Below the pieces are notes generated by a model that saw only the letters and a list, made by a program, of their open reading frames with translations, was not told the origin of the DNA and ran no database searches. Positions 51,689 to 62,805 of a DNA stretch of 64,000 nt are shown one piece after another. How positions within the stretch are numbered: the stretch's first letter is position 1; each line of letters opens with the position of its first letter. Source of the stretch: CAZKWG01 sp964615375 (GTDB taxonomy: Bacteria > Myxococcota_A > UBA796 > CAZKWG01); contig CAZTOW010000025.1 of assembly GCA_964615375.1 (NCBI GenBank), positions 1-64,000 on the forward strand, read 5' to 3'. Position numbers and translations under genes: made by a program.

Positions 51689-53040
51689 GCTCGAGCCTCC
51701 TCCGCCGCACGCCGAGCCTGTTCGGCCTCGGCGATCCGCTGAACATCGTCCAGGATCAGCGGGTGCAGGTCGTACCAGGGCTGGCCGTTGAGGTAGTTCA
51801 TGATCAGGTTCGCGTCCAGGAAGCGCACCAGACGCGGAAGATCGTCGATGCTCTGCAGGGTCGTCTCGTGACTGCTGTGGATCCTGGCCAGCCAGACGGC
51901 GTCATCGATGGGGATCTGGGTGAGCTCCTGGCGAAGCTGGCTCTTCACCTTGCGCAGGATCTCGTCGTCCACAGCGGCCCGCTCGCTGTTTCGCAGCGTG
52001 ATCAGGCTCTCCCGCACCAGGCGGAAGAAGTCTCGGATGTCGCCGCCGGTGGCCTCCGCGAGCTCGTGGAGCTGCGCCCGGGTGAAGAAACGCGACCAGC
52101 CCGCGTAGCGCTTCTCGATGATCCGCTCCATGACATCGAGACCGGCCGGATCGGGAGAGCCCGCGCGGTCCCGAACATGAACATTGGGCCAGATCGCCAC
52201 GGCCCCGCCGCCCAGCATCCGGCCCGCGTTCGGGGCGAGCGTCAGCAGGTAAGGCGGGACGGTATAGACGACGTGTAACGCCTGCAACATCAGGTTTGAG
52301 CTCTGCCCGGAGAAGAGCTCGACCACGCTCTGCTGTACGAGCTCTGTCTCGTCGCCTGTCCCGCGGAGCTGCTCCACCGAGTCCACCAGCAGCACGACCT
52401 TGCGATCGGGATCTCCAGAGCGTCTGCGGATCTCGGCCACCAGCTCCGCCATGAAGCGGTTGGTCTGCCGCACGAGCGAGGCGTAGTGGCCGCGCAGGGC
52501 CTTCTGGATCATCTCCTTGAAGCCCACGTCCGTCTTCAGGCGGAAGCCGAGCTCGGCCCCGTTGCTGCCCACACCCACCTTCAGCTTCCCGTCGCCCAGC
52601 TCGACCTCGCTCTCCAGAAAGCCGCCAACTCGCTCCCAATAGCCCCTGCTGATCACGTCGAAGCCGCTCTCCTCGCGGACCTGCTCCGTGACCGCGACCA
52701 TGAGCCCCAGCAGGAAGTCCGAGAGCTCCACCCGCTTGGACAGGAAGAGGAAGTCCACCATGTCCACCAGGATGACGCGACAGCCGTCCTGCTGGAGGAG
52801 ATGGCGCAGCCGGCGCAGCTCCGTGCTCTTCCCGTTGCCCCGGAAGCCCGTCAGCAGGCTCACGCTCTCGCTCTCTGCCCAGCGGAGCCGGGTGTAGAGG
52901 TCGAGGATGGGGTCTTTCCCGGCGCTGGCCTGGAGGATCGGCACGTAGCGATCCGAAGGGTAGTCCAGCGGCGCCGCGCGTTTGCCGCTCAGCGCCTGAT
53001 AGAACTCCCTCAGCTCCCGCTCACGCTCGGTCTCGACCAT
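51685..53040 (-). CDS. AAA-type NTPase coupled to the TPR gene
   Basis: A 451-residue P-loop ATPase. Walker A is GFRGNGKST (near residue 68-76) in the context LLTGFRGNGKSTELRRLRHLL, Walker B is VVLLVDSVEQL (near 220). A C-terminal winged-helix-like region follows (ELAEATGGDIRDFFRLVRESL). The pattern RGxGKSTEL is typical of ATPases found next to TPR or CHAT/TIR-type proteins in predicted signalling or defence modules. Start ATG 53040; the TPR gene starts inside its stop. No effector domain (nuclease, protease, TM) is evident in the protein. Confidence 0.75.
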   Translation of the reverse strand: MVETERERELREFYQALSGKRAAPLDYPSDRYVPILQASAGKDPILDLYTRLRWAESESVSLLTGFRGNGKSTELRRLRHLLQQDGCRVILVDMVDFLFLSKRVELSDFLLGLMVAVTEQVREESGFDVISRGYWERVGGFLESEVELGDGKLKVGVGSNGAELGFRLKTDVGFKEMIQKALRGHYASLVRQTNRFMAELVAEIRRRSGDPDRKVVLLVDSVEQLRGTGDETELVQQSVVELFSGQSSNLMLQALHVVYTVPPYLLTLAPNAGRMLGGGAVAIWPNVHVRDRAGSPDPAGLDVMERIIEKRYAGWSRFFTRAQLHELAEATGGDIRDFFRLVRESLITLRNSERAAVDDEILRKVKSQLRQELTQIPIDDAVWLARIHSSHETTLQSIDDLPRLVRFLDANLIMNYLNGQPWYDLHPLILDDVQRIAEAEQARRAAEEARA

Positions 53041-53087
53041 GGTGGTGCTCCGCCCGTAGCTCTATCCGGCGGAGCCCCCCACGCCCA

Positions 53088-55022
53088 CTACGGCACGCCC
53101 ATGCACGCCGTGAAGTCGCCGCTCCCGCTCGTGGACTTGACCTGGATCCGGTAGGTCCCCGACGTGCCCGAGTACGAGAGCGACTCCGTGGACGTGCCCG
53201 AGGTCTTGCTCTTGGCCACGGTGGCGAACTTCCCGTCCGTCCCCTTCTTCTGGAGGAAGATGTCGAAGTCCGTCCCCGAGTCGCCGGTGAGCTTCGCGGT
53301 GAACGTGCCCGAGCTGTAGGAGCCGCCCGAGCTCTTCACGTAGTACTTGTAGTTGCCGGCGCCGGTGAGCGTGCCCGAGAAGGGGTAGTCGTAGCCCGTA
53401 CACGTGCTGGTGCTGGCGGAGACGCCCACGCCCACCAGGGCCCAGGCGTTCATGACCGCCTTGTACTCGCTGCTGCCCGCCGTGTACAGGTCGGTGGCGG
53501 CGTCCAGCCAGCTGTTGCGCGCGTCGGCGAAGTCCGTCTCCGAGCTGCTGTACTTCTTCAGGGCCCGGAACGCGATCAGCTCGGCCGTGTCCTCGCCCAC
53601 GCCGGTCATGCTGGTGCCGCCGTAGTCGGGGTGCTTCCCGCCCTCGGAGAGCAGGTAGTAGGCCAGCATGATGATGCCCGCGTTGGCGTGGACCCCGCAG
53701 TAGTCCGACGAGTCACAGTAGAAGTCGTCGTAGTGGCTGGTCGTGTAGCCGTCCTTGTTGGGGTCGTTCATGTAGCGGAGCGCGTCGCCCGAGGTGCCGG
53801 GGGTGTAGGCGTCCTCGCCGATCTTCCAGACGTTGGCCACGTCCCCGTCCAGGCTGCGCTCCACCATGGCGCCGAAGATGTCGGCGTAGCCCTCGTCGAT
53901 GGCGCCGCTCTCGCCGTAGTAGGTGAAGTTGGCGAAGTGGGCAGTCACGCCGTGGGTCATCTCGTGGCCCGTGATGTCCAGCGTGGTCAGCGGCCCGAAC
54001 CAGGAGCCGTCCCCGTCCCCGAAGACCATCTCCGAGCCGGTCCAGAAGGCGTTGGCGTAGTCCGTGCCGTAGTTCACGTAGAGGGCGAGCACGTTGTAGT
54101 CGCCCTTGAGCGAGGCCACCGTCCCCGGACCGCCGTCCCCGTCCACCGCGTCGAAGCTGTGCGTGTCGTCGTAGTAGTCCTTGACCACGCCGGCGTAGTA
54201 GTGCGCGTCCACCGCCTCCGTCTGCGACGAGCTGGTGAACGCCGTGTCGGAGTCGTACACGTAATAAGCCGAGCTGTAACCGCCCGAGAACGTATAGGTG
54301 CCGTAGTACTTCCCGGGGTGCTCGAGGTAATAGTACGTGTCGCCCGTGGGCTTGTAGATCTTGAGCGCCACCGTCCCGCTGTAGTTCGAGGTCCCGGTCC
54401 CGTCGGCCGTCTTCATCTCGGTGAGCCGCCAGAAGCGCTCGCCGGTGTGGGCGTCCACGAAGATGACCGGCAGATCGGTGGCGGCCGTGCCGTCCATGCG
54501 CCGCATCGAAACGCGCCAGGCCAGCCGGTCCTGCCCGTCGTGGCGCACCACCCAGAGGTCCGCGCTCACGTCGTCCGTCAGCACGCCCCAGCCGCCCGCG
54601 TCGCCCACCGCGCGCTCGACCGCGTCCAGCTCGTCCACCAGCGGCGTCGTGTCCACGTCCAGGTCGGCCACCAGGTGATCGTCCACCGCGATCAGGGCGC
54701 CGGTCTCGTCCAGGTGAACCGACGCCTCGCCCCCGAACACGGGGATCCCGTCCAGCTCCTGCTGCACGCGCAGCTCGGCGTGCCCGAGCTCATCCACCTC
54801 GAGCCGGCTGGGGATCAGCTCGTCGAGCCCGCCGAGACCGCGGTCGCGGGCCAGCGGCTCCAGGTGCCGGGCGGCCAGCGTGCGGGCGAGCTCGAGCTCG
54901 TTGACGCTGCCGTCGCGGAAGAGCGGCTGACCGCTGAGATCCGCCTCCGGATCGGCGACCGTCGGCGGATCGCAGGCGATGAGAAGCGGGAGCGAAGCCA
55001 GGAAGATCGGAAGAGCGCGCAT
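53088..55022 (-). CDS. Thermolysin-like (M4) metalloprotease lipoprotein
   Basis: A 644-residue secreted protease. The signal ends in SLPLLIAC, a lipobox (Cys17). A FTP/PepSY-type propeptide spans about residues 30-200. The catalytic domain has ITGHEMTHGVTAH (HExxH) and the third ligand Glu in SGAIDEGYADIFG, plus the C-terminal catalytic His region (GVGEDTAELIAFRALKKY lies nearby). The last 115 residues form a PPC-type beta-sandwich (CTGYDYPFSGTLTGAGNYKYYV). It probably digests extracellular protein, as in predatory myxobacteria; lipidation is unusual for M4 enzymes. Confidence 0.93.
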   Translation of the reverse strand: MRALPIFLASLPLLIACDPPTVADPEADLSGQPLFRDGSVNELELARTLAARHLEPLARDRGLGGLDELIPSRLEVDELGHAELRVQQELDGIPVFGGEASVHLDETGALIAVDDHLVADLDVDTTPLVDELDAVERAVGDAGGWGVLTDDVSADLWVVRHDGQDRLAWRVSMRRMDGTAATDLPVIFVDAHTGERFWRLTEMKTADGTGTSNYSGTVALKIYKPTGDTYYYLEHPGKYYGTYTFSGGYSSAYYVYDSDTAFTSSSQTEAVDAHYYAGVVKDYYDDTHSFDAVDGDGGPGTVASLKGDYNVLALYVNYGTDYANAFWTGSEMVFGDGDGSWFGPLTTLDITGHEMTHGVTAHFANFTYYGESGAIDEGYADIFGAMVERSLDGDVANVWKIGEDAYTPGTSGDALRYMNDPNKDGYTTSHYDDFYCDSSDYCGVHANAGIIMLAYYLLSEGGKHPDYGGTSMTGVGEDTAELIAFRALKKYSSSETDFADARNSWLDAATDLYTAGSSEYKAVMNAWALVGVGVSASTSTCTGYDYPFSGTLTGAGNYKYYVKSSGGSYSSGTFTAKLTGDSGTDFDIFLQKKGTDGKFATVAKSKTSGTSTESLSYSGTSGTYRIQVKSTSGSGDFTACMGVP

Positions 55023-55100
55023 GCGGGGCCTCCTGCGCAGGGGGTCAGGTGAGCCGGAGCAGTATGCGGCGAGGCTCAGCCGGACGTCCGTCCGGGTTTG

Positions 55101-55802
55101 TCAAGCATCCTTGACACTCGAATTCCCGGCCCAGGAGCAGATCAAACACTCCTGGGGCACATGCCGCAGCGCCGGGCAGTGCTCTCGCCCGAAGAAGATG
55201 ATCTGAAGGTGCAGGCGCTCCCAGTCCTGGGGGTCGAAGAGGGCCTTCAGGTCGCGCTCGGTGTGCTCTACGCTGCGCCCGTCGGAGAGCCCCCATCGCG
55301 CCGCCAGCCGGTGGATATGGGTATCGACCGGGAAGGTCGGCACCCCGAAGGCGTGGCTCAGCACGACGCTGGCCGTCTTGTGACCCACGCCGGGCAGCGC
55401 CTCCAGCGCCTCCATGTCCTTCGGCACCCGCCCCCCGTGCCGCTCCAGCAGCAGCCGGGACAGCGCCACCAGGTTCTTCGCCTTGGTCGGCGCCAGACCC
55501 AGCGGTCGGATGATGGCCAGCACCGCCTCCGGCGTCATCGCCGCCATCGCCTCGGGCGTGGGGGCGCGCGCGAAGAGCGCAGGCGTCACCTCGTTGACCT
55601 TCTTGTCCGTGCACTGCGCGGAGAGCACCACCGCCACCAGCAGCGTGAACGGGTCGGCGTGGTCCAGCGGGATGGGCGGGCGCGGGTAGAGCCCGTCCAG
55701 GATGGCCTTGATCCGCCCCGCCTTCTCCTTCAGCGCGGGCGAGGGTCCACTCTCAGTTGATGTCGTAGGGCTGGGCGAGGGTGAACGGCGCGATCCGGGC
55801 AT
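55101..55802 (-). CDS. nth: Endonuclease III (variant Fe-S cluster motif)
   Basis: A 233-residue DNA glycosylase/AP lyase. The helix-hairpin-helix LPGVGHKTASVVL carries the catalytic Lys, and VDTHIHRLAARWG the catalytic Asp. AVVLSAQCTDKKVN is the family's N-terminal signature. The C-terminal cluster region reads C-x9-C-x2-C and lacks a fourth Cys in the usual place, unlike C-x6-C-x2-C-x5-C in E. coli. It starts at ATG 55802 within the last 50 bases of apaG, suggesting coupled translation. The N-terminal 20 residues (Ser/Pro-rich) are dispensable-looking. Confidence 0.92.
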   Translation of the reverse strand: MPGSRRSPSPSPTTSTESGPSPALKEKAGRIKAILDGLYPRPPIPLDHADPFTLLVAVVLSAQCTDKKVNEVTPALFARAPTPEAMAAMTPEAVLAIIRPLGLAPTKAKNLVALSRLLLERHGGRVPKDMEALEALPGVGHKTASVVLSHAFGVPTFPVDTHIHRLAARWGLSDGRSVEHTERDLKALFDPQDWERLHLQIIFFGREHCPALRHVPQECLICSWAGNSSVKDA

Positions 55803-56163
55803 CGAAGCTCTCGCCCTCCGGCGTGATCATCTGGTAGGTCCCGTGCATGGTGCCCGAGGTGGTCCGCAGCGCGCAACCCGAGGTGTAACGGAAGCTCTGG
55901 CCCGGCTTCAGCAGCGGCTGCTCCCCCACCACGCCAGGGCCCCGGACGTGCTCCTCTCCACCCTCGGCGTCGGTGATGATCCAGTGCCGGGAGATGAGCT
56001 GCAGCGGGGTGCTGCCCTCGTTGCGGATGGTGACGTGGTAGGCGAAGACCCACTTGTGATGGGCCGGATCGGAGTGGTCAGGCAGGAATTCGGGCCGCAC
56101 CTGCACGCGCACGCCGCGCGTGAGGGCCTCGCTGCTGCCGTCGGGGAAGCTGCGCTCGTTCAT
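55753..56163 (-). CDS. apaG: ApaG domain protein
   Basis: A 136-residue protein with the ApaG beta-sandwich fold: VRVQVRPEFLPDHSDPAHHKWVFAYHVTIRNEGS, then SRHWIITDAEGG and the glycine-rich GEQPLLKPGQSFRYTSGCALRT. The family is linked to Co/Mg efflux phenotype (CorD) in enteric bacteria, but its molecular role is uncertain. It overlaps nth by 50 bases. There is a weak ribosome binding region only. Confidence 0.93.
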   Translation of the reverse strand: MNERSFPDGSSEALTRGVRVQVRPEFLPDHSDPAHHKWVFAYHVTIRNEGSTPLQLISRHWIITDAEGGEEHVRGPGVVGEQPLLKPGQSFRYTSGCALRTTSGTMHGTYQMITPEGESFDARIAPFTLAQPYDIN

Positions 56164-56214
56164 GGCCCACGGATAGCAGACCAGCGCCCTGCGCGGTAGG
56201 GCGGCCCCCCGCGA

Positions 56215-56694
56215 TCAGGCCACAAAGCAGAGCCCGTAGAGCCCGAGCCCGGTGATCGCCGTCATCGTCATCGCCCCCATCGTGATCCGCCCCCAGCGCT
56301 GGTGCTGCGCGCTGAAGGACCCCGGCGCGGGCGGGTTGGGGAAGCGCCGCAGCGAGACGACGAAGAGCCAGATCCAGAGCAGCGCGGAGCTCACGGCGAA
56401 GCACAGGTGAACCGCCAGGAAGGCGTAGAGGAAGGTGCTCTCGTGAAACGAGCTCCCCGGGCTGATGCCGTCCACCCCGCCCTTGACGCGGATGTAGACC
56501 TCGAACAGCCCCACCACCACCGCGAACACCGCGGAGAGCAGGATCTGAGCCTGTCGGTGCTGACGCAGCCGCCCGCTCCGGGCCAGCCAGCGTGAGCCGA
56601 AGAGCAGGGCGGGCACCAGCGCCACGATGACGATGACGACGTCCATGAAGACGTCCGCGCGGGTGCCGAGGAAGCCGGGGGGCAGGTTCAGCAT
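56215..56694 (-). CDS. DUF420 membrane protein (CtaM-like)
   Basis: A 159-residue membrane protein starting at ATG 56694. Four or five hydrophobic helices are seen, with HESTFLYAFLAVHLCFAVSSALLWIW and a His-Gln-x-x-Gly-Arg motif (QHQRWGRITMG), the DUF420 pattern of proteins that assist cytochrome oxidase maturation in some bacteria. It is separated by 55 bases from the divergent asparaginase gene. No oxidase genes are in the window. Confidence 0.8.
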   Translation of the reverse strand: MLNLPPGFLGTRADVFMDVVIVIVALVPALLFGSRWLARSGRLRQHRQAQILLSAVFAVVVGLFEVYIRVKGGVDGISPGSSFHESTFLYAFLAVHLCFAVSSALLWIWLFVVSLRRFPNPPAPGSFSAQHQRWGRITMGAMTMTAITGLGLYGLCFVA

Positions 56695-56749
56695 GGAGTC
56701 CACCTGCCGCCCCCTTATCGCGCGGGCCCGTTCTGGATAGGCTGCCGGG

Positions 56750-57745
56750 ATGGAGATCCTCCAGACCCGTGGTGGACACGAGGAGACGCGGCACCGCGTC
56801 CGCGCCGTCGCCGTGCGCGAGGGCCAGGTGTGCTGGTCCTCCGGGGCGCCCGCGCGCAGCCCCTGGCGCAGCGCCGCCAAACCCTTTCAGCTCTGGTGCT
56901 CGCTGGAAGTCCTGGGAGATCCTGCGCTCACCGAGGTGGAGACCGCGCTGGGCGCCTCCAGCCACGCGGGCCAGCCCGGACACCTCGAGGGCCTGCGCGC
57001 GCTCCAGCGCCGCCTGGGCGTGGACGAGGGCGCGCTCCGCTGCGGGGCCGAGCCTCCCCTGCACCGCGGGAGCTGGGAGGCCCTCCTGCGCGCCGGGGGC
57101 GAGCCGCTGGCCCTCCACAACGACTGCTCGGGCAAGCACAGCTTCTTCATCGCCGCCACGCGAGCGGAGGGCTGGCCCGCCGACTACCGCGACCCCGCCC
57201 ACCCGCTTCAGCGCCGGATCGCCGCCTTCGCCGCCCAGCGCGCCGGAGAGGAGATCGGCCTCGCCACCGACGGCTGCGGCGTGCCCGTGATCTGCCTGAG
57301 CATCGACAGCATGGCCCGCGCCTGGAGCTGGCTGGCCGAGGCCATGGACACCGTGGGCGATCCCTGGTCCTCCGCCCCGAAGCTCGCCGATCCGGGCCTG
57401 GTCCGCGCCGCGCGCATCGGCTGGGCCATGTCCCGCCACCCCTGGTGGACCAGCGGGGACGGGCGCCTGGACCTGGAGATCGCCCGCGGGGCGCGGGTCC
57501 CCCTGGTCGGGAAGATCGGCGCGGGCGGCGTCTTCTGCCTGGCCATCCCTCACCTCCGCCTGGGGCTGGCCGTCAAGGTGCTCTCCGGCGATGACGACGC
57601 GCTCGGCGTGGCCGTGGGTGAGGCCCTCGCCGTCGTCGCCCCCGGCTGCTGGAGCCCGCCCCCCGACTGGGAGCGCCCTCGCGTGCGGAACGTGGTGGGC
57701 ATGCTCGTCGGAGATCGGGTAGCCGTTCCCGACATGCGTGCCTAA
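56750..57745 (+). CDS. L-asparaginase II family protein
   Basis: A 331-residue enzyme of the Rhizobium-type asparaginase II family, unrelated to the bacterial type I/II enzymes. Conserved residues are visible: RSAAKPFQ (Ser and Lys), LHNDCSGKHSFF (Cys and Lys), and TDGCGVPV (Cys), which form the zinc/catalytic site in the Rhizobium enzyme. Glu in HEETRHR lies near the N-terminus. It should hydrolyse asparagine to aspartate and ammonia in the cytoplasm. It starts in the gap to DUF420 and precedes clpS by 24 bases. Confidence 0.9.
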   Translation: MEILQTRGGHEETRHRVRAVAVREGQVCWSSGAPARSPWRSAAKPFQLWCSLEVLGDPALTEVETALGASSHAGQPGHLEGLRALQRRLGVDEGALRCGAEPPLHRGSWEALLRAGGEPLALHNDCSGKHSFFIAATRAEGWPADYRDPAHPLQRRIAAFAAQRAGEEIGLATDGCGVPVICLSIDSMARAWSWLAEAMDTVGDPWSSAPKLADPGLVRAARIGWAMSRHPWWTSGDGRLDLEIARGARVPLVGKIGAGGVFCLAIPHLRLGLAVKVLSGDDDALGVAVGEALAVVAPGCWSPPPDWERPRVRNVVGMLVGDRVAVPDMRA

Positions 57746-57769
57746 GTTCCCCCGACGAGTCACGGACCC

Positions 57770-58083
57770 ATGCCCGAGAAGAAGAACCCGGACACCAGGC
57801 GCGAAGAAGGGACGATGCTCAAGGAGCGCGTCTCTATACCACGGCGTTACAAGGTCATTCTCCACAACGACGACTACACTCCCATGGAGTTCGTGGTCTT
57901 CGTGCTGGAGCAGGTCTTCCGCAAGTCCCCCGCCGAGGCCACGCGCATCATGCTGCTCGTCCACAAGTCGGGCATCGGGGTCGCGGGCGTCTACTCCCTC
58001 GAGGTCGCCGAGTCCAAGGCCGCCCAGACCATGGACATGGCTCGTGAGAACGCCTACCCCTTGCTGGTCACCACGGAGCCAGA

Positions 58084-58087
<4 letters not shown>
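57770..58087 (+). CDS. clpS: ATP-dependent Clp protease adaptor ClpS
   Basis: A 105-residue adaptor that delivers N-degron substrates to ClpAP. The core RRYKVILHNDDYTPMEFVVFVLEQVF and GVYSLEVAESKAAQTMDMAREN match ClpS, including the Asn-Asp pair and Met that bind N-terminal residues. Its stop overlaps the clpA start (ATGA, 58084-58087), as is common for this pair. Confidence 0.95.
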
Positions 58088-60328
<2,241 letters not shown>

Positions 60329-60336
<8 letters not shown>

Positions 60337-61117
60337 GAGCGCCTTCCTGCACCGCGAGGTGCCGGCGCTCGGCCGGCGCCTGCACCGCCTCGGGCTCGCC
60401 ACGGACAAGGGCATCTCGCCGACCGATCTGCGCGGGGCCCTGGACACTGGGATCCAGTACGTCTTCTGGACCCCGCGCCAGCGGAAGATGGCGCCGCCGC
60501 TGCGCGAGGCGCTGAAGCAGGACCGTGAGCGCTACGTCATCGCCACGGGCCCCACCTTCGGCTACTTCGCCTCCAGCTTGAAGGCCGCCTGCGAGGACGC
60601 GCTCACCCAGCTCGGCACGGACTACCTGGACATCTTCCAGGTCTTCTGGCTGGGCAAGACCAGCGCCTGGACCGAGAGCGTGCAGGGCGAGCTCCTCCGC
60701 CTCAAAGAGGAGGGCAAGGTGCGGGCCGTGGGCGTCTCCATCCACGACCGCGAGCGCGCCGGCATGCTGGCGCGAGAGAGCACGCTCGACCTGCTCATGG
60801 TGCGCTACAACGCCGCCCACCCCGGCGCCGAGCGCGACATCTTCCCCCACCTCGCCGCCCGAAACCCGGCCCTGATCGCGTACACCGCCACCCGCTGGGG
60901 CCGGCTGCTCAAGGCCCCCCGCGGCTGGACCGGCCGCGTCCCCACCGCCGCCGACTGCTACCGCTTCTGCCTGTCCAGCCCGCACGTGGACGTCACGCTG
61001 TGCGGGCCGAGGAGCCTGAAGGAGCTCCAGGAGGACCTGCGAGGGCTGGAGCAGGGGCCGATGGAGGGCGAGGAGATGGCCTGGATGCGGGAGTTCGGGC
61101 GGGTGGTGCACGGGTAG
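60329..61117 (+). CDS. Aldo/keto reductase family protein
   Basis: A 262-residue TIM-barrel oxidoreductase. RRLHRLGLATDKGISPTDLRGALDTGIQYVFWTPRQRKMAPPLREAL, then DYLDIFQVFWLG, and VRAVGVSIHDRERAG are AKR-like patterns. Candidate catalytic Asp and Tyr lie in ALDTGIQY, Lys/His are less clear. It overlaps clpA by eight bases and thus ends the clp operon. Substrate unknown. Confidence 0.85.
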
Positions 61118-61131
61118 CGAGGGGAGAGGAG

Positions 61132-62616
61132 TCAGCTCGACCCTTTCTGGCGTCGCGCGCTGAGCGCCGCGTCGATCTTCGCCGTCAGCTGCATCAAGAG
61201 CATCCCGGCTTCAGAGGCGCTCTCTCCCAGGGACAGGCAGGCCTCGGCGCTCGGAAGGAACTCGACGGCGCGGCCTCCGATCACCTGCGACCCCGCCACC
61301 GTGCGCGTTGTGACCATGGCTTTGCTCACCGACGGGTGCCTGACGAGGAGCCGCTCCAAGGCCCTGAGCTCCTCGGGACGAGTCCACGGACGGTCGGACC
61401 ACTTGACCTCGATCAGCCACGCCAACGCCCCCCAGACGTCGTTGGACACCAGGTCCACCTCCAGGTCCAGCCCGCCCTCCTTCCACCGCGCGTAGGAGAA
61501 GCTCTCGAAAGCGCTCATCGCATGCGCGAGCTGGCTCACGATCGCCGTCTCCACCATCGCCCCCATGGCCTCGTCCTCCGGCCCCACGGGCCCGAACAAC
61601 GCCGCGCGCATGGCGGGGTTGGTGAGGTAGACCTTGAAGGCCGTCTGGCGCTTGAAGCGCTGCCCGCGATCGTCCACCCGCTTCAGCACGCGCACCAGGA
61701 AGGCGGCCTCGAGGTACTCCAGGTAGCGGCGGAGGGTGACCTTGCTCACCCCGCTCTTCTGCGAGAGCGCCTCGATGTTCAGCTCCTGCCCCGTGTTGTA
61801 GGCGAGCATGGAGAACAGGCGATACAGCTCCTGAATGTCCTCGATCCCATAGAGACCGGGCAGGTCACGCAGCAGGACCTTGTCCAGGATGTCCTGCCGG
61901 ATGTAACGCCCAGGATCGCGCTGAATGCTCAGGGAGAGCGCGGCCTCGGGGAAGGCTCCAAAATTCAGATAATTTACGAGCTCGCTATTCAGAAGCTGGA
62001 TGTCCTCTCGTGGCGGCGGCCCTGCCTCCTCCCCCACCTGCGCCCTCAGCCCCCCCGAAAATCTCAGGTACTCCTTGAACGTCAGCGGCGGCAGCACGAA
62101 CTCCGTGAAGCGCCCCGCGCCGGACTCCCGGCTCTTCAGCTTCAGCGCCGCCGCCGCGGAGCCCGACACGATGAAGCGCGCGCGCGGGAAGCTGTCCACC
62201 AGCGACTTCAGGTGCAGCTCCCAGTCCTTGCGGTACTGGATCTCGTCCAGGAAGACGAAGACCCTGCTCCCGCGATCGTGGCCGAAGCGCTCGAAGTAGA
62301 GCCCGATCAGCTCGTCGAGGCTCAGCTCCAGGTAGGTGGGCGTGTCCAGGCTGGCGAACATCACGCTCTCGGGCGCGCTCCCCTCCCCCAGGAGCTCGGC
62401 GATGAGCTGCTGCAGCAGGACCGTCTTGCCCACACGCCGCGGCCCCATCAGCACCACGGCCCGGCGCACGCTCAGGTCCAGGGCCAGCTCTCGGAAGGGC
62501 TTGAAGTAGTCCCGCCGCGGCCAGCCGCGCACCTCCTCGTCCACGCCGCCCCCGGTCCACCACGGGTTGTCGAAGACCAGCCGCTTCGCCACCTGCTCGC
62601 GGGTGATGGACCGCAC
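61132..62616 (-). CDS. AAA_14/DUF4143-type ATPase
   Basis: A 494-residue ATPase from GTG 62616 after a G-rich site (62617-62627); GTG 62622 and TTG 62643 are in frame and possible. Walker A is GPRRVGKT and Walker B VFVFLDEIQ, followed by a winged helix and the DUF4143 restriction-endonuclease-like domain (WLIEVKWSDRP near 400). Such ATPases are common in archaea and bacteria with unknown role. The 5' end meets a perfect 13-bp inverted repeat (62628-62655), a plausible autoregulatory operator. AT-rich codons encode the NYLNFGAFPEA motif at about 61960-61995. Confidence 0.82.
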   Translation of the reverse strand: MRSITREQVAKRLVFDNPWWTGGGVDEEVRGWPRRDYFKPFRELALDLSVRRAVVLMGPRRVGKTVLLQQLIAELLGEGSAPESVMFASLDTPTYLELSLDELIGLYFERFGHDRGSRVFVFLDEIQYRKDWELHLKSLVDSFPRARFIVSGSAAAALKLKSRESGAGRFTEFVLPPLTFKEYLRFSGGLRAQVGEEAGPPPREDIQLLNSELVNYLNFGAFPEAALSLSIQRDPGRYIRQDILDKVLLRDLPGLYGIEDIQELYRLFSMLAYNTGQELNIEALSQKSGVSKVTLRRYLEYLEAAFLVRVLKRVDDRGQRFKRQTAFKVYLTNPAMRAALFGPVGPEDEAMGAMVETAIVSQLAHAMSAFESFSYARWKEGGLDLEVDLVSNDVWGALAWLIEVKWSDRPWTRPEELRALERLLVRHPSVSKAMVTTRTVAGSQVIGGRAVEFLPSAEACLSLGESASEAGMLLMQLTAKIDAALSARRQKGSS

Positions 62617-62627
62617 GCGCACCCCCA

Positions 62628-62655
62628 GAACAAGGATAGTCAACTATCCTTGTTC
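62628..62655. promoter_or_regulatory. Perfect inverted repeat GAACAAGGATAGT-CA-ACTATCCTTGTTC, likely operator
   Basis: Arms 62628-62640 and 62643-62655 with a two-base spacer are exact complements. The element sits between the start of the ATPase gene and the -35 box of a rightward promoter. Its dimer-binding symmetry and location argue for an operator shared by both directions. Nothing else in the GC-rich intergenic sequence is this AT-rich. Confidence 0.75.
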
Positions 62656-62678
62656 TCGCCAGCCCCGGCTGCTATGAT
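62650..62678 (+). promoter_or_regulatory. Sigma70-like promoter reading toward the LysR gene
   Basis: TTGTTC (62650-62655) and TATGAT (62673-62678) are separated by 17 bases. The -35 box overlaps the right arm of the inverted repeat, so a bound repressor would block it. The expected transcription start is near 62685. Confidence 0.65.
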
Positions 62679-62684
62679 GCGCCC

Positions 62685-62795
62685 ATGATCGATCCTGGCG
62701 ATCCTCGCGCGGTTCGCCGAAGCGTCCGGGTCGAGGCCTCAAGGCGGATCGGCGTGGGAACGCGCGCCGTCTTGGAGACGGCACCCCCTGGCTGA
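62685..62795 (+). CDS. Possible leaderless 36-residue micro-ORF
   Basis: An ATG seven bases after TATGAT opens a 36-codon frame (MIDPGDPRAVRRSVRVEASR...) ending at TGA 62793-62795, ten bases before the next ORF. It is Arg-rich and not recognised. A 6-bp stem GCCGTC/GACGGC (62766-62771, 62777-62782) lies inside. It might be a regulatory leader or chance. Confidence 0.25.
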   Translation: MIDPGDPRAVRRSVRVEASRRIGVGTRAVLETAPPG

Positions 62796-62805
62796 CGGAG
62801 TGAAC

